DNA of 64,000 bases from Rana temporaria (GCF_905171775.1 NC_053490.1:456398562-456462561); one strand, 5' to 3'; counted from the stretch's first letter, positions 1 to 11,140 are shown. Program-made: numbers and translations. Notes: generated from the letters alone by a model not told the origin.

Positions 1-640
1 TATATATTTTTTTTTTTAAATAAAAAATAATAAAAAAAAGACAGAGAATTACAATTCTTCATATTACTTTATAGAATATTTGCTAAAATAATACAAGATG
101 AACACACACAAGCACGGACACACTCACGCATCAAAAAAATAAAAAAAAATTATTCCACTTACCTTTTAAAACAATAAATGAGTCAAATTGAGGTTTTGAG
201 TAATGAGAGTTTTTTTTTCTGTTGTTGGCAGTGTTTATTGTAGTTATTCAACCTGGTCAAAATAAAATGTATGATTTTTAAAATTATTTTATTTTAACAT
301 TAGAAAAAAAAAAATTAAAGCAAATGCATTATTAAAAAAATAAAAAAACACAGAAAATACATTTTTCATCAAAAAATATATCTATTAAAAAAATTAAAAA
401 TAAAGAGTATAAACCGTACAATTTATTAAAATATAATTATATTGATAAATAATAGGGAATGAGAATGTTTAGCATTTTACATACAAGATGGCCATTTTAA
501 AAATAAAAACCATTTGCATCTATTGTTTCATTGTAAGCTGAAAAGCTAGCAATGAATTAATAGATAGAAGTATAATTGACATTTTACATTTATTACAAAC
601 ATTGAATAAAACATTTACAGGCTTGAAAAGTAGTTTACTT
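1..640. other. AT-rich sequence without recognisable gene
   Basis: The stretch is dominated by A and T runs. No open frame resembles a known protein, and no terminal repeats are visible. It could be an old repeat remnant or unique intergenic DNA. Confidence 0.6.
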
Positions 641-1087
641 ACCTTACATTGAAGTTTATTACGCCAGCAAGGACCGAAATACCGCTGTACCGTCCGATGG
701 CTTCCTTTCTCAGCCGAATTCCGGTGTGTAATGGCGTTGTGCAAGTCTCTTCCCAAAGTTGAAATGGAGAGTTCCTTCCCGCCGACGTCACATGACCCGC
801 TTGCCGAGTCACATGACACGCCTGTAGATTCAGGTGACCGAGGAGATGTCGCGCGAGTACAGAACAGCACGTCGACGGAGGAGTTACTGAAATTTGAGTG
901 GCAGGACGGGGGAGAACGGACCGACACGCCCATTCCCCGCGGGAGGGAATGATTGACAGGTGGGACGATCGACCAGGAAACAGGTAAGGAGCGACTAAAA
1001 AAAAAAAAAAAAAATCGTGTGCTCTTTGTTCGTTAAAAACAGTGCTAGTGATGACTACTTGTAAAACAGGGTGAACTACCGCTTTAA
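641..1087. repeat. GC-richer block ending in a TTAA-type terminus
   Basis: Composition changes abruptly from AT-rich to CpG-containing DNA. The right edge, GGGTGAACTACCGCTTTAA ending at 1087, matches in reverse the end of the TTAA foldback at 39946 (AGCGGGAGTTCACCC). No matching left end was found, so I regard this as a partial copy. A 73-codon open frame inside (731-952) has no recognisable domain. Confidence 0.4.
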
Positions 1088-1963
1088 GCAAATACCTAAA
1101 TAAGACCGTGTATGCGAGGGGGACAGATGCAAATAGTGTTATCCCTGAATGAATGTCAGCTGCCTGACCTCCTGGATACAGACATTCCAGGATTAGCACA
1201 GAGGAACCTGTAGTGCGTACGGGAGTTTGTATGGCTGCAGGGATTGGCTGTACACTGTGTACTGCTGTGTACAGAATACACAGCAATGTTGCCACCTCAA
1301 CAGGAATCTGTGAAGGAGATATTTACCAAATGTCCTTAATTCCCAGGGACAACGTTAACGTCATACACAAAAGACTTCTGTTTTTCAGTATTTAGCGGCA
1401 CAATATAGTTTTTTCTGTCCTAATTTTTTTTGTAAATTACTGAATATTTTTAGAAAGAGAGAGCTATGCTGCTACTTCAAAAACGATGCCACCTATTTAT
1501 TCTCAATACCTTAGGGATCACATAGGAGCGAGCCACACTACCAGAAGGGTTCAATTAAGCAAGCGCTAAAACAGGCCAAACAAGGTTAGAATTTTGTTTG
1601 AATATATTTGCTTTCAAAACATCTGTTCGATTTTCAAATGATTATTGGGGACAAATTGGCGATCGTTTTTAACCATAGTGATGAGAAAAAATAACTTCTG
1701 AACAACCAAAATTCTAACTGTTAATGGGATCCTCCGTCTGGAAAAATTGTATTTATTGTAATATGCGTCTGCTAGGAAAGGTTACATAAGTACATAAGAA
1801 CTTTTATGGTCAGGAACATTTGTTTAAAAAATTGTGTATGGTATAAGTATGTATTTAAAGAACAATAGAAAAATAGGTCTCCGTATGGTAGAGGCAAAAT
1901 GTAATTAGTAGATTTGTATACTGTGTATCATATCTACTACAACCCTGGCTGAAGAACATATAA

Positions 1964-2267
1964 TGGGGGCAAATCCACTTTGCACTACAAGTGCAAACTA
2001 CAAGTTCAAAGTGCACTTGAAATTGCACTGAAATGTGCAGGCGCTGTAGATTCGAGGGGGACATGCAAGGCAAATAAAAAAACAGCATTTTAGCTTGCAC
2101 ATGATTGGGTGATAAAATCAGCAGAGCTTCCCCTCATTTCAGATCTTCCCCTCAGATTGACAGCAACTGCACTTCCAAGTGCACTTTCAGTGCAATTTCA
2201 AGTGCACTTTGCACTTGTAGCTTGCACTTATCGTGCAAAGTGGATTTGCCTTTCGTAAATAACCCCC
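1964..2267. repeat. Foldback element with AAATCCACTTTGCAC arms
   Basis: The left arm contains GGGGGCAAATCCACTTTGCAC-type sequence, and its reverse complement GTGCAAAGTGGATTTGCC lies at the right end (about 2233-2250). The arms are rich in repeated GTGCACTT and AAGTGCA motifs. A related core with GAGTGGATTTGCCTTTAGTA lies inside the foldback at 52085-52736. Confidence 0.6.
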
Positions 2268-2270
2268 AAT

Positions 2271-2275
2271 GTGTA

Positions 2276-2333
<58 letters not shown>

Positions 2334-2350
2334 TATATATATATATATAC
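2271..2350. repeat. Compound (TG)n(TA)n microsatellite
   Basis: A TG run passes directly into a TA run, with a single GA interruption near 2331. It directly precedes the hAT-like end that starts at 2352. Confidence 0.95.
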
Positions 2351-2351
2351 A

Positions 2352-2745
2352 CAGTGGCGGCTGGTGCTCAATTTTTTTTTGGGGGGGGGCACAAACAAAT
2401 GGAAAAAAAAACATCAATTGCAGCCTCACTGTGCCCATGAATTGTTGCCACTGTGCCATCAAACGCAGCCACTGTGCCATCAATTGTCGCCACTGTGCCA
2501 TCAATTGTCGCCACTGTTCCATCAAACGCAGCCACTGTGCCATCAAAGGCAGCAACTGTGCCATCAATTGTCGCCACTGTGCCATCAATTGTCGCCACTG
2601 TGCCCACCAATTGCTGCCAGTTTGCCCCGTAAAATGCCGCCAGATTGCCCCTTAAAATGCCGCCAGACTGCCCCTTAAAATGCTGCCAGATTGCCCCAAA
2701 ATACAACCAGATTGTCCCCCGTCCCCCGCCTGGCACCTACCTGTC
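2352..2745 (+). mobile_element. hAT-like element end with 18-21 bp minisatellite
   Basis: It starts CAGTGGCGGCTGGTGCTCA, a hAT-style terminus that is also found in reverse at the right end of the element 5290-6617. About ten units around 'CACTGTGCCATCAATTGTCG' follow, then units around 'AAAATGCCGCCAGATTGCCC'. The right end is lost where the sequence joins a Tc1 element near 2745. The open frames across it are minisatellite artefacts. Confidence 0.65.
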
Positions 2746-3608
2746 CTGGGCTGTCTCACGTTTGTTCTGGTGGCCTTCTCTACGGTCTGACATTGCCGCA
2801 TATGATCGTGGTGAGAAATCAGCCCAGGACTACACGGGAGGAGCTGGTCAATGACCTGAAAAGAGCTGGGACCAGCGTTTCCAAGGTTACTGTTGGTAAT
2901 ACACTAAGACGTCATGGTTTGAAATCATGCATGGCACGGAAGGTTCCCCTGCTTAAACCAGCACATGTCAAGGCCCGTCTTAAGTTTGCCAATGACCATT
3001 CGGATGATCCAGAGGAGTCATGGGAGAAAGTCATGTGGTCAGATGAGACCAAAATAGAACTTTTTGGTCATAATTCCACTAACCGTGTTTGGAGGAAGAA
3101 GAATGATGAGTACCATCCCAAGAACACCATCCCTACTGTGAAGCATGGGGGTGGTAGCATCATGCTTTGGGGGTGTTTTTCTGCACATGGGACAGGGCGA
3201 CTGCACTGTATTAAGGAGAGGATGACCGGGGCCATGTATTGCGAGATTTTGGGCAACAACCTCCTTCCCTCAGTTAGAGCTTTGAAGATGGGTCGAGGCT
3301 GGGTCTTCCAACATGACAATGACCCGAAGCACACAGCCAGGATAACCAAGGATTGGCTCTGTAAGAAGCATATCAAGGTTCTGGCGTGGCCTAGCCAGTC
3401 TCAAGACCTAAACCCAATAGAGAATCTTTGGAGGGAGCTCAAACTCCGTGTTTCTCAGCGACAGCCCAGAAACCTGACTGATCTAGAGAAGATCTGTGTG
3501 GAGGAGTGGGCCAAAATCCCTCCTCCAGTGTGTGCAAACCTGGTGAAAAACTACAAGAAACGTTTGACCTCTGTAATTGCAAACAAAGGCTACTGTACCA
3601 AATATTAA
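2691..3608 (+). pseudogene. Tc1-like DD34E transposase, N-terminally truncated
   Basis: The protein would catalyse cut-and-paste transposition of a Tc1 element at TA sites. In the 305-codon frame, residues from about 42 on are Tc1-like. They cover the second half of the paired-like DNA-binding domain and then the DDE catalytic domain. Visible catalytic residues are D118 (WSDETKIELFG), D209 (FQHDNDPKHTA) and E244 (LNPIENLW), giving 34 residues between the second D and the E. The C terminus YCTKY is intact and there is no internal stop. About the first 40 codons are read from the fused hAT-like repeat, and the N-terminal helix-turn-helix is missing, so it should not bind its ends properly. I class it as a truncated fossil, although the catalytic part remains open. 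Confidence 0.88.
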
Positions 3609-3826
3609 CATTGATTTTCTCAGGTGTTCAAATACTTATTTGCAGCTGTGTCATACAAATAAATAGTTAAAAAAATCATACATTGGGATTTCTGGATTTT
3701 TTTTTTTGATTATGTCTCTCACAGTGGACATGCACCTACGATAACAATTTCAGACCCCTCCATGATTTCCACGTGGGAGAACTTGCAAAATAGCAGGGTG
3801 TTCAAATACTTATTTTCATCACTGTA
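2746..3826 (+). mobile_element. 5'-truncated Tc1-type transposon
   Basis: The 3' half of a Tc1/mariner element is present. It runs from inside the transposase DNA-binding region through the stop codon to the right terminus AAATACTTATTTTCATCACT, followed by GTA. No matching left inverted repeat occurs upstream; the left side runs directly into the hAT-like minisatellite. The precise left boundary is approximate. Confidence 0.85.
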
Positions 3827-4141
3827 TATGACGGCAGCTGCAGCATTTCCTTGCTTGGGCCTCTCGTCTGTTACCCCTTCTGTGATCGTGCTGCTTGTTC
3901 CTGGTTACCGACCCAGCTACGGACGTTCCTTCTGGTTCCTGATCCCCGGCTTCGTTTCACCTGTCTCTGGCTACAGACTCCGGCTTGGCTGACGTTCTTC
4001 CCTGGCTATCGACCCTGGCACTGTTGGACGACTCTTCTGGCGGTTACGTCAGCGTGGACTTTGACCTTGCTGTTTGGTTTTCAATAAAGATCCTCTTATT
4101 CATTTATCTGTTTTGTACGTCTGATTCATGCTTCCATGACA
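3827..4141 (+). repeat. LTR-like sequence with AATAAA, uncertain
   Basis: A C/T-rich block with repeated 'CTGGYTACCGAC'-like phrases is followed by TTTTCAATAAAGATCC (AATAAA 4083-4088) and ends near CCATGACA. This resembles the R/U5 part of an LTR, but no TG start, primer site or retroviral-type gene is nearby. It could instead be the tail of another repeat. Confidence 0.35.
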
Positions 4142-4310
4142 TAGCCATATTGCATTGCATTTTTAGAAAATTACAGAGCTGCAGATTGAAAAAGGAAAGG
4201 TAACTTTTAATAACATTCAATCATAATATGAATTCTGTCGCAATTGTATACGCTATATTATTGTTTTGCTATTTTTTCCACCAAAAAAGTGGAATTACCC
4301 TTCAAATTAC
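4142..4310 (-). repeat. Repeat fragment shared with 36731-36905
   Basis: Reading the minus strand, the sequence AAGGGTAATTCCACTTTTT and the following 150 bases match the plus strand at 36731 onward, including 'ACAATTGC' and 'TACCTTTCCTTTTT'. The two copies lie in opposite orientations. The second copy begins TTAAAGGG, so this is probably another TTAA-flanked element. Confidence 0.55.
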
Positions 4311-4578
4311 CCAAGGGACCCTGTGCAAATAGCATATGTCTCCATTAAAATCAGTGCTGTGGTTCCTAAGTAGCATTGTTGGAAAGCTAGGCTCTACCAC
4401 TACCCTCCACTAACCAACAAGAATGGACAAAGGAAATGGACTTCTGACTAACTGCACAGAGCACACAGAGCCTGCAAAGCCTGCATAGTTTCTCCATTCG
4501 TACAAATTAGAGGCTAATCCCACAAATTCACACAGCCCCTCTCACCATTATGCAGCCATGGATCCACTGCTACTGTTA

Positions 4579-4777
4579 TGCCTCATACACATAATCGTAA
4601 TGTCCGATGGAAAAAGTCAGACTGACATTTTCCATCGGAAATTCCGACAGTGTGTATGCCCATCGGAGTTTTTCCATCGGATAATCCGAGGAATTCCGTC
4701 GGAGTTTACATAGAGAACATGCGATGGAATTCCTTCGGAGTTTGGTCGGGCTAAAGCTCGATCGTATGTACGGGGTA
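4579..4777. mobile_element. Harbinger-type MITE (TTA duplication)
   Basis: This 199-bp non-autonomous element starts TGCCTCATACACATAATCG and ends GATCGTATGTACGGGGTA. It is flanked by TTA at 4576-4578 and 4778-4780. The 3-bp TTA duplication and the GTACACACG-like ends fit PIF/Harbinger. The interior repeats TCCGATGGAA and TCCATCGGA motifs. Confidence 0.75.
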
Positions 4778-4791
4778 TTAAAAGACAGAGG

Positions 4792-5105
4792 CCACAGTTT
4801 TCTGCAGCCACCAGCTAGTCCAGAAGAGATTACTATAGTAGTAGCTTGCGGCTTGTGTTATGTGAATGACAACTGCTGAGAAGCAGTGCCGCTCATTCAC
4901 AAAAACACAAGCCAACAGCACACTCCAGCATCTACTATATTTGTCTAAGATAGTCCAGTGCAGTAACTGCCATTGTGTGCTGTTGTCAGCTTGTGTTTTT
5001 GGGAATGACTGATCTGCTCCATAGGCAATTTACACAACATAAGCTGTCATCTTCTACTGTAGTGATCTCCTCTGAACTAGTTGGTGGCTGTGTGAAACTG
5101 TGGGC
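4792..5105. repeat. Imperfect foldback element, about 315 bp
   Basis: The left arm (CCACAGTTTTCTGCAGCCAC, CAGCTAGTCCAGAAGAGATT, CACAAGCC) is mirrored on the right (AGTGATCTCCTCTGAACTAG, GTGGCTGTGTGAAACTGTGG). The centre is near 4945. No coding sequence is seen. Confidence 0.6.
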
Positions 5106-5555
5106 TCAATCTTTTAAAAATAACAAATGAGGCATAGCTGCAGAATAGGCTGTGGGAGGGTGCGGATACAAACAAAGCCGAGGATTCACAGGGATGGACG
5201 GCAAGGAGGGCTGCAGATTTGAGAAGCAGCCGTTTCTTCAGTGTTGCCTGTACCTTCTCCATAGGAACACCCAAAATGTGGGTTTCTGCTAGTGGCGGTG
5301 CGTCCATTAAGGGCGTACAGGCACCGCCCCCTCTGACACACCACCCCCCTCTGTATAGAATGGATAGTTTCATGCGGAGCATATTCAGGCCTGAATTCCA
5401 GCGGCAGGGGTGCTTTTTTAAGCACCTGATTAGAGCCATAGGCTCTAATAGGCTTAAAACAAGCATTGCGCTCACAGTCAACCCAGGTGTGTTAGAAAAG
5501 CAAATTAATATTTGCTTTTCTAACACAGAACCGCCAATAAGGAGGCGCGGATCTA

Positions 5556-6037
5556 AGGCCCCGTACACACAACCGGATCTGTCCGTTGGGATTTATCCGC
5601 GGATCAGTTCCAGCAGACAAATCCAGTCGTGTGTACGGCCTAGCGGACATTTTTCGGCGGACATTTGTCCAGCCGACCGTTTTTCAAGCGGATAAAAATT
5701 TCTTAGCATGCTAAGAAATCTATCCGCTGGAAACCTGTCCGTCGGACTTATCCGGTCGTCTGTACAGACTCACCGGATAAGTCCGACCGATCCCCATCCC
5801 TCGCATGCGTCGAAGTTATTTGACGCACGCGTGGAAGTATTTACCTTCCAGGGTCGCGCACGTCGCCGCGTCATCGTCGCGGCGACGGCGCGGCCACGTC
5901 ACCGCGTATGTTTTCCGCTGGGATTTTGATCTGATGGTGTGTACAGCCCATCAGATCAAAATCCGGAGCAGAAATGTCCGATGGAAACGGTCCGGCGGAC
6001 TGTTTTCATCGGATATCCGCTCGTGTGTACAGGGCCT
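5556..6037. mobile_element. MITE with AGGCCCCGTACACAC ends
   Basis: This 482-bp element starts AGGCCCCGTACACACAACCG and ends CTCGTGTGTACAGGGCCT. It is flanked by TA on both sides. The interior has repeated TCCG(T/C)(C/T)GGA and CGGATAA(G/A) motifs and a CpG-rich centre. Its ends resemble the left end of the coding Harbinger element at 46374. Confidence 0.75.
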
Positions 6038-6254
6038 TATACCTGTCACCTGATTGGCTGAAGGCACAGGCGCTCTGATTGGACGCCTAACAGAACAGAA
6101 GAAGGGACGCAGGGGAGGACAGAGAACAATGGAGGATGAAGGAGCCATCGCCTGACCAGCTGCATGTCGCACTGCTCACAGGTGTCACCCGCTGCCTGAC
6201 CCGCCACCAGGATAGGGTAAGTGCTGGTCAGACGGCGAGCGGGCGAACGGAGGG

Positions 6255-6545
6255 GTCACAGTGGCGGCATAGGATGGGCACAGAGGCTGCATATGATGGA
6301 CACAGAGGCTGCATATTATGGGCACATGCTGCCTATGATGGGCACAGGCTGCATATGACGGGCACAGTGGCTGCATTTGATGGGCACAGAGACTGCATAT
6401 GATGGGCAGAGGCTGCATATGATGGGCATAGGCTGCAGAAGATGGACACAGAGGCTGTATGATGGGCACAGGGTGCATATGAAGGGCACAGAGGCTGCAT
6501 ATGATGGGCACAGTGGCTGCATATGATGGGCACAGTGGCTGCATT
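6255..6545. repeat. Minisatellite inside hAT element 1
   Basis: About 14 units of roughly 20 bp follow 'GGCTGCATATGATGGGCACA'. Unit length varies. The long open frames on the minus strand here are translations of this repeat, not genes. Confidence 0.9.
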
Positions 6546-7154
6546 TGATGGCCACAATTTTCTGAATTTTTCAGTTTGTTTGCACCCCCACAAAATTTTG
6601 AGCACCAGCCGCCACTGGTTTCTGCTAGGGATGAGCTTTGAGTTCGAGTCGAAACCATGTTCAACTCGAACTTCGTATGTTTGATCGTCTAATTGCGAAC
6701 GTTATGGGCTGTTTGCGGCAAATTTGAGTCACGGCCCATAATTCACTGCAGCATCGCAGTGCATTGCTGGCTGATGATTGGCCAACCATGCACTATGACC
6801 CGCATGCTTTGGCCCAAAAACAACGTGGAAAAAACGGAGAGCCATATATAGCCAAAGCCAGGGTGGTTTTGGACAATTATGCCTCAGGGGATTTAGTACA
6901 CGCCCCACACTATATAAGGATACCTGGAAGTCGGCCTTGCGTAGTGTGTTCCGGCGCGCTGAGAGAGAGAGAGAGACAGAGCAGGCAGGCGAGTCAGCTA
7001 GCTGCAGTTACAATGTGTAGAGGATATATATGCATCCCAGGTGTTGTCCCAGGTATTCAGTTTAGCTAGAACCGTTCCTGTTATTCTCTTCATAATATAC
7101 TGACAGGCAGGCAGGTGATTGTGCTAGCTGCAGTATTTTCACTTAGTGTACTGT

Positions 7155-8310
7155 GTCCTTTGCACAGTGTGCACCTAAAGCGACCTGAATACAACCTGAA
7201 TACAATTGCTGGTGTTCTCATACAAATACAGGCAGGGACCTCCAGTATTTTGTTTTAGTGTCCTTTGCACAGTGTGCACCTAAAGCTTACCTGAATACAA
7301 TTGATGGTGTTCTCATACAAATACAGGCAGGGACTTCCAGTATTCAGTTTTAGTGTCTTTTGCACAGTGTGCACCTAAAGCTTACCTGAATACAATTGCT
7401 GGTGTTCTCATACAAATACAGGTAGGGACCTCCAGGGGCAGATGCTCAAAGATCTGCACCGGCGCAGCGTATCTGAGATACGCTACGCCGCCGTAACTTA
7501 CCTGGCTTTGGTTTGAATCCAGAAAGAATTTGCGCCGTAAGTTACGGCGGCGTAGTGTATTTCTCGCGGCTTAAGGGTGTGGAATTCAAATGCGGCGAGT
7601 AGGGGGCGTGTTTCATTTAAATGAAGCGCGTCCCCGCGCCAAACGAACTGCGCATGCCCCGTCCGACAAAACTCCCAGGGTGCATTGCTCCAAATGACAT
7701 CGCAAGGACGTCATTGTTTTCATCGTGAACGTAAATGGCGTCCAGCCCCATTCACGGACGACTTACGCAAACGACGTAAAATTTTCAAAATTATACGCGG
7801 GAACGACGGCCATACTTAACATTGAGTACGCCACCAGATAGCAGCTTTAACTATACGCCGGAAAAAGCCGATCGGAAACGACGTAAAAGAATGCGACGGC
7901 CGCTCGTACGTTCGTGGATCGTCGGAAAAAGCTAATTTGCATACTCAACGCGGATTACGGCGTGAACGCCACCCAGCGGCCGCCGGAAAATTGCATCTTA
8001 GATCCGACGGCGTACTAAGGCGTACGCCTGTCGGATCTAACACAGATGCTGTCGTATCTTGTTTGGTGGATACGACGCGCAAAATTTGAACAGATACGCC
8101 GGCGTAATTTCTTTGAGGATCTGCCCCCAGTATTCAGTTTTAGTGTCCTTTGCACAGTGTGCACCTAAAGATTACCTGAATACAATTGCTGGTGTTCTCA
8201 TACAAATACAGGCAGGGACCTCCAGTATTTTGTTTTATTGTCCTTTGTACAGTGTGTACCTAAAGCTACCTGACTACAATTGCTGGTGTTCTCATATTAA
8301 TACCACTCCC
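7155..8310 (+). repeat. 116-bp tandem repeat, interrupted
   Basis: About five units contain 'GTCCTTTGCACAGTGTGCAC', 'TACCTGAATACAATTG' and 'TACAAATACAGGCAGGGAC'. The array breaks at CCAG (7432-7435) and resumes at CCAG (8127-8130), on either side of the inserted CpG-rich element. Confidence 0.85.
7436..8126. mobile_element. CpG-rich foldback element, GGGCAGAT ends
   Basis: This 691-bp element lies between two copies of CCAG, inserted in the tandem repeat. It is dense in CGTA and TACG words. It carries the core shared with other copies in the window: TTTAAATGAAGCGCGTCCCC, CTGCGCATGC, GGACGTCATT, GTGAACGTAAATGGCGTCCA and ACGACGGCCATAC. The superfamily is unknown to me. Confidence 0.75.
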
Positions 8311-8859
8311 TGTCTTGTTTGCACCGCCTGTATACTGCTGTTCAGAGTATATAGGGTCTGGGGGCCCCACGCCTTTCCATTTTTTAATTTGGGTGCGGGG
8401 TTCCCCTTAATATCCATACAAGACCCAAAGGGACTGGTAATGGTCTGGGGGGGGGGGGGGACCATGCCATTTTTCTCAATGATTTTCATCCATATTGCCG
8501 GGACTAGACATTACATTAAAGCCACAAGCAGTTTTAAATGATTTTTTTCCTATAGAAATGTCATTTTGTGCAGGGACAGTTCTAAACACGGGAAACACGT
8601 GCCACTTCACAGGCATATTATAGACACCCAGCAGGTACGATATTTAAAGGGATATTTCACTTTTTTTTTTCACTTTAAGCATCATTAAAATCACTGCTCC
8701 CGAAAAAAACAGGATCCAGGTCCCCAAACCCTTTTTAGGACAATAACTTGCATATTAGCCTTTAAAATTAGCACTTTGCGCAAACGTTCGGTCCGTTCGA
8801 AGGTTCTAATGCAAACCAAACCAGGGGGGGGGGGTGTTTGGCTCATCCCTAGTTTCTGC

Positions 8860-9266
8860 CTAGGCAAGAACTACAGTGAGCATGGACAGCAAAAAAACAA
8901 CACTTTATTATCAAACCACATCACTGATTCTATCAGGGACAAGTGCACAGCATCCACTGGAGGGGCTTACAAATCCTTTCTAACTTCTGGTGAGAGTTTT
9001 TTTTTTTTTTTAAATAAGCAACTGAAGAAAAGACGGAGCAGGAGCCTACAAGGCCACAAAATTATTGTCAAATGGTCACAATTTGTCCATATGGCCATTC
9101 ATGGAGGGGAAAACAGGAAACAATAAAAAAATACTAAGATCCATTTTACCATTCTCTTTCTCCCTCTTTCCTTTCCTCTTTTTTTCATCAAATTAAAATA
9201 ATGTTATGGGTGTTAATGTGACATGTCACTGTCGGAACCCCCCCACCCCCGCTTCTCAACTTTAAT
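8860..9266. other. No gene seen
   Basis: This is the DNA outside the two hAT insertions; its left counterpart ends at 5281. It contains T and A runs and a short C run. No protein similarity is recognised. Confidence 0.55.
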
Positions 9267-9274
9267 GTGACATG

Positions 9275-9656
9275 CATAGGTGTGCGCAGCCTATTGCATT
9301 AGGGTGTGCAACCCCAAAGCTCAAACATATTTGCATGTGTCTGCATGTGCATATACAGTATACTGATGGTGTCAGCAGAGCAGTGGACAGTGTCAGAAGT
9401 TTTTATTTTTATTATTTTAGGAGCCACATTAGGGACTTTGGTGAAATATCAGGGGTCTATTTCTGTGCTGCACGTTTAACGCAGTATATTTCTGTGCATT
9501 ACTGCATGTTTAACGTTGTATATTTCAGTGTGTTATGTGCCATTTAATGCTGTATTTTTCTGTGCATTAGTGCACATTTAACGCTGTATATTTTGGTGCA
9601 ATCTGCGCCACAGGATGATTAGGGTGTGCCTGGCACACCCTGTGCGCACACCTATG
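9275..9656. mobile_element. hAT-type MITE, CATAGGTGTGCGCA ends
   Basis: The inverted ends CATAGGTGTGCGCA and TGCGCACACCTATG bound a 382-bp element. It is flanked by an exact 8-bp duplication, GTGACATG, at 9267-9274 and 9657-9664. The interior has about four short repeats around 'TTTAACGCTGTATATTT' with 'CTGTGCATTA'. It has no coding capacity. Confidence 0.88.
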
Positions 9657-9664
9657 GTGACATG

Positions 9665-10224
9665 TAATTTTGCTTAGGGCCCCAGAGAGGTCAGGATCGG
9701 CACTGAGTGGCAGAGCTATTTTATGCTTTGGACTCGCCTTTCAAACATTCATTACTTATTGACAGCAAATATCCATGTGAAAAGTCCACTGAGAGTATTT
9801 GTTATTCCAGAAACCTACAAGCAGGTATGTGGTGTGTCATCTGTCTGGGAAGGACACAACAGGAAATATTGCAATATGCTCTTTAACACAGTGGCAGTGG
9901 AAAGTCACTGTAAAGGTACATTTTACTTAAATGATTGGTATTGGTTTCACAGTCAAAACATCTCTTCTACCCTCCACTTATATACTAAGATTACTGCTAA
10001 CAAAAGAGGAATCAGCACAAGGGACACATCCTACTGATTGTAGGTTATGTCCTTTGTGCTGATTTTTCTGTTTTTGCCTACACTTGAGCTAGTACACACG
10101 GGCAGAAAACGGTTGGTTCGGCAGTTACCGGCTGACTTTCGGCGGGTGTACACAGCTCCTCGTTCGACAGAAGCCATAAATCCAGCAGTCGATCGGCATC
10201 TGACCAACGCTCTGCAGAGGCGCT
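9665..10224. other. No gene; partial GTACACACG-like motif
   Basis: No recognisable protein is present. Around 10090-10155 the motifs GTACACACGGGC and GGGTGTACACAGC suggest a decayed MITE, but matching ends and a target duplication were not found. Confidence 0.45.
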
Positions 10225-10228
10225 TTAA

Positions 10229-11140
10229 CCACTTAAGGACCGCCTCCTGCACGGCTGGGCACAAGCACGTACAGGTACGTCCTCTTTAAGTGCCCAGCCG
10301 TGGTTCGCGCGCGCTCGCGACCCAGTCCGAAGCTCTGTGACCGCGGGACCCGATCGCCGCTGGAGTCCCGCGATCGGTCCCCGGAGCTGAAGAAGGGGGA
10401 GAGCTGTGTGGCGCCGTCATCAATCGTGTGTTCCCTAATATAGGGAACCACAATCAATGACGTCACACCTACAGCCACACCCTCCTACAGTTAGAAACAC
10501 AGATGAGGTCACACTTAACCCCTTCAGCGCCCCCTTGTGGTTAACTCCCAAACTGCAATTGTCATTTTCACAGTAAACAATGCATTTTTAATGGATTTTT
10601 TGCTGTGAAAATGACAATGGTCCCAAAAATATGTCAAAATTGTCCGAAGTGTCCGCCATAATGTCGCAGTCACGAAAAAAAAAAACGCTGATCGCCGCCA
10701 TTAGTAGTAAAAAAATAAATAATAAAAATGCAATAAAACTATCCCCTATTTTGTAAACGCTATAAATTTTGCGCAAACCAATCGATAAACGCTTATTGCG
10801 ATTTTTTTACCACAAATAGGTAGAAGAATATGTATCGGCCTAAACTGAGGAAAAAAAAATTGTTATATGTTTTTGGGGGATATTTATTATAGCAAAAATA
10901 AAAAATATTGCATTTTTTTCAAAATTGTCACTCTGTTTTTGTTTATAGTGCAAAAAATAAAAACCACAGATGTGATCAAATACCACCAAAAGAAAGCTCT
11001 ATTTGTGGGAAAAAAAAGACGCCAATTTAGTTTGGGAGCCACGTCGCACGACCGCTCAATTGTCAGTTAAAGCGTTGCAGTGCCGAATCGCAAAAACTGG
11101 CCAGGTCCTTTACCTGCCTAAAGGTCCGGGTCTTAAGTGG
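10229..11140. mobile_element. TTAA-target non-autonomous element, copy 1
   Basis: This 912-bp element is bounded by TTAA at 10225-10228 and 11141-11144. Its ends are CCACTTAAGGACC and GGTCCGGGTCTTAAGTGG. Landmarks shared with other copies are 'AATGTCGCAGTCACGAAAAA', 'CGCTGATCGCCGCCATTAGT', 'TATCGGCCTAAACTGAGG' and 'GGGAGCCACGTCGCACGACC'. A TTAA target is used by piggyBac and Kolobok; which of them moves it is not shown here. Confidence 0.85.

Larger units (their letters stand above)
5290..6617. mobile_element. Non-autonomous hAT-type element 1
   Basis: The ends are TAGTGGCGGTGCG on the left and CACCAGCCGCCACTG on the right. They are flanked by the exact 8-bp duplication GTTTCTGC at 5282-5289 and 6618-6625. 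The right end in reverse is CAGTGGCGGCTGG, a hAT-type terminus; the first base of the left end has changed from C to T. There is no transposase. It carries a Harbinger MITE (5556-6037) and a minisatellite (6255-6545). Confidence 0.8.
6626..8851. mobile_element. Non-autonomous hAT-type element 2
   Basis: The ends are TAGGGATGAGC (6626) and GCTCATCCCTA (8851). They are flanked by the 8-bp duplication GTTTCTGC at 6618-6625 and 8852-8859. It has no transposase. It holds a 116-bp tandem repeat split by a CpG-rich element. Its last 500 bp (GGGGTTCCCCTTAATATCCA, 'TTTGTGCAGGG', 'ACTGCTCCCGAAAAAA', 'CTTTTTAGGACAA') match the DNA beside giant palindrome C at 57600-58010. Confidence 0.82.

Noticed and set aside
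731..952. Possible small host exon
   Set aside because: It lies in a GC-rich repeat block with a TTAA-type end; no domain or splice pattern is convincing.
2187..2736. Several overlapping frames on both strands
   Set aside because: They are produced by the TG/TA run and the CACTGTGCCATCAATTG minisatellite.
3827..4141. Solo LTR
   Set aside because: AATAAA and a CA-like end are present, but neither a TG start nor a target duplication was found; listed only as low-confidence LTR-like.
6185..6664. 159-codon cysteine- and histidine-containing frame resembling a metal-binding protein
   Set aside because: The pattern follows the 20-bp minisatellite unit in all frames; it is a repeat translation.
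10031..10289. Coding frames around 10.0-10.3 kb
   Set aside because: They cross a worn GTACACACG-like MITE and the start of a TTAA element, and show no domain.
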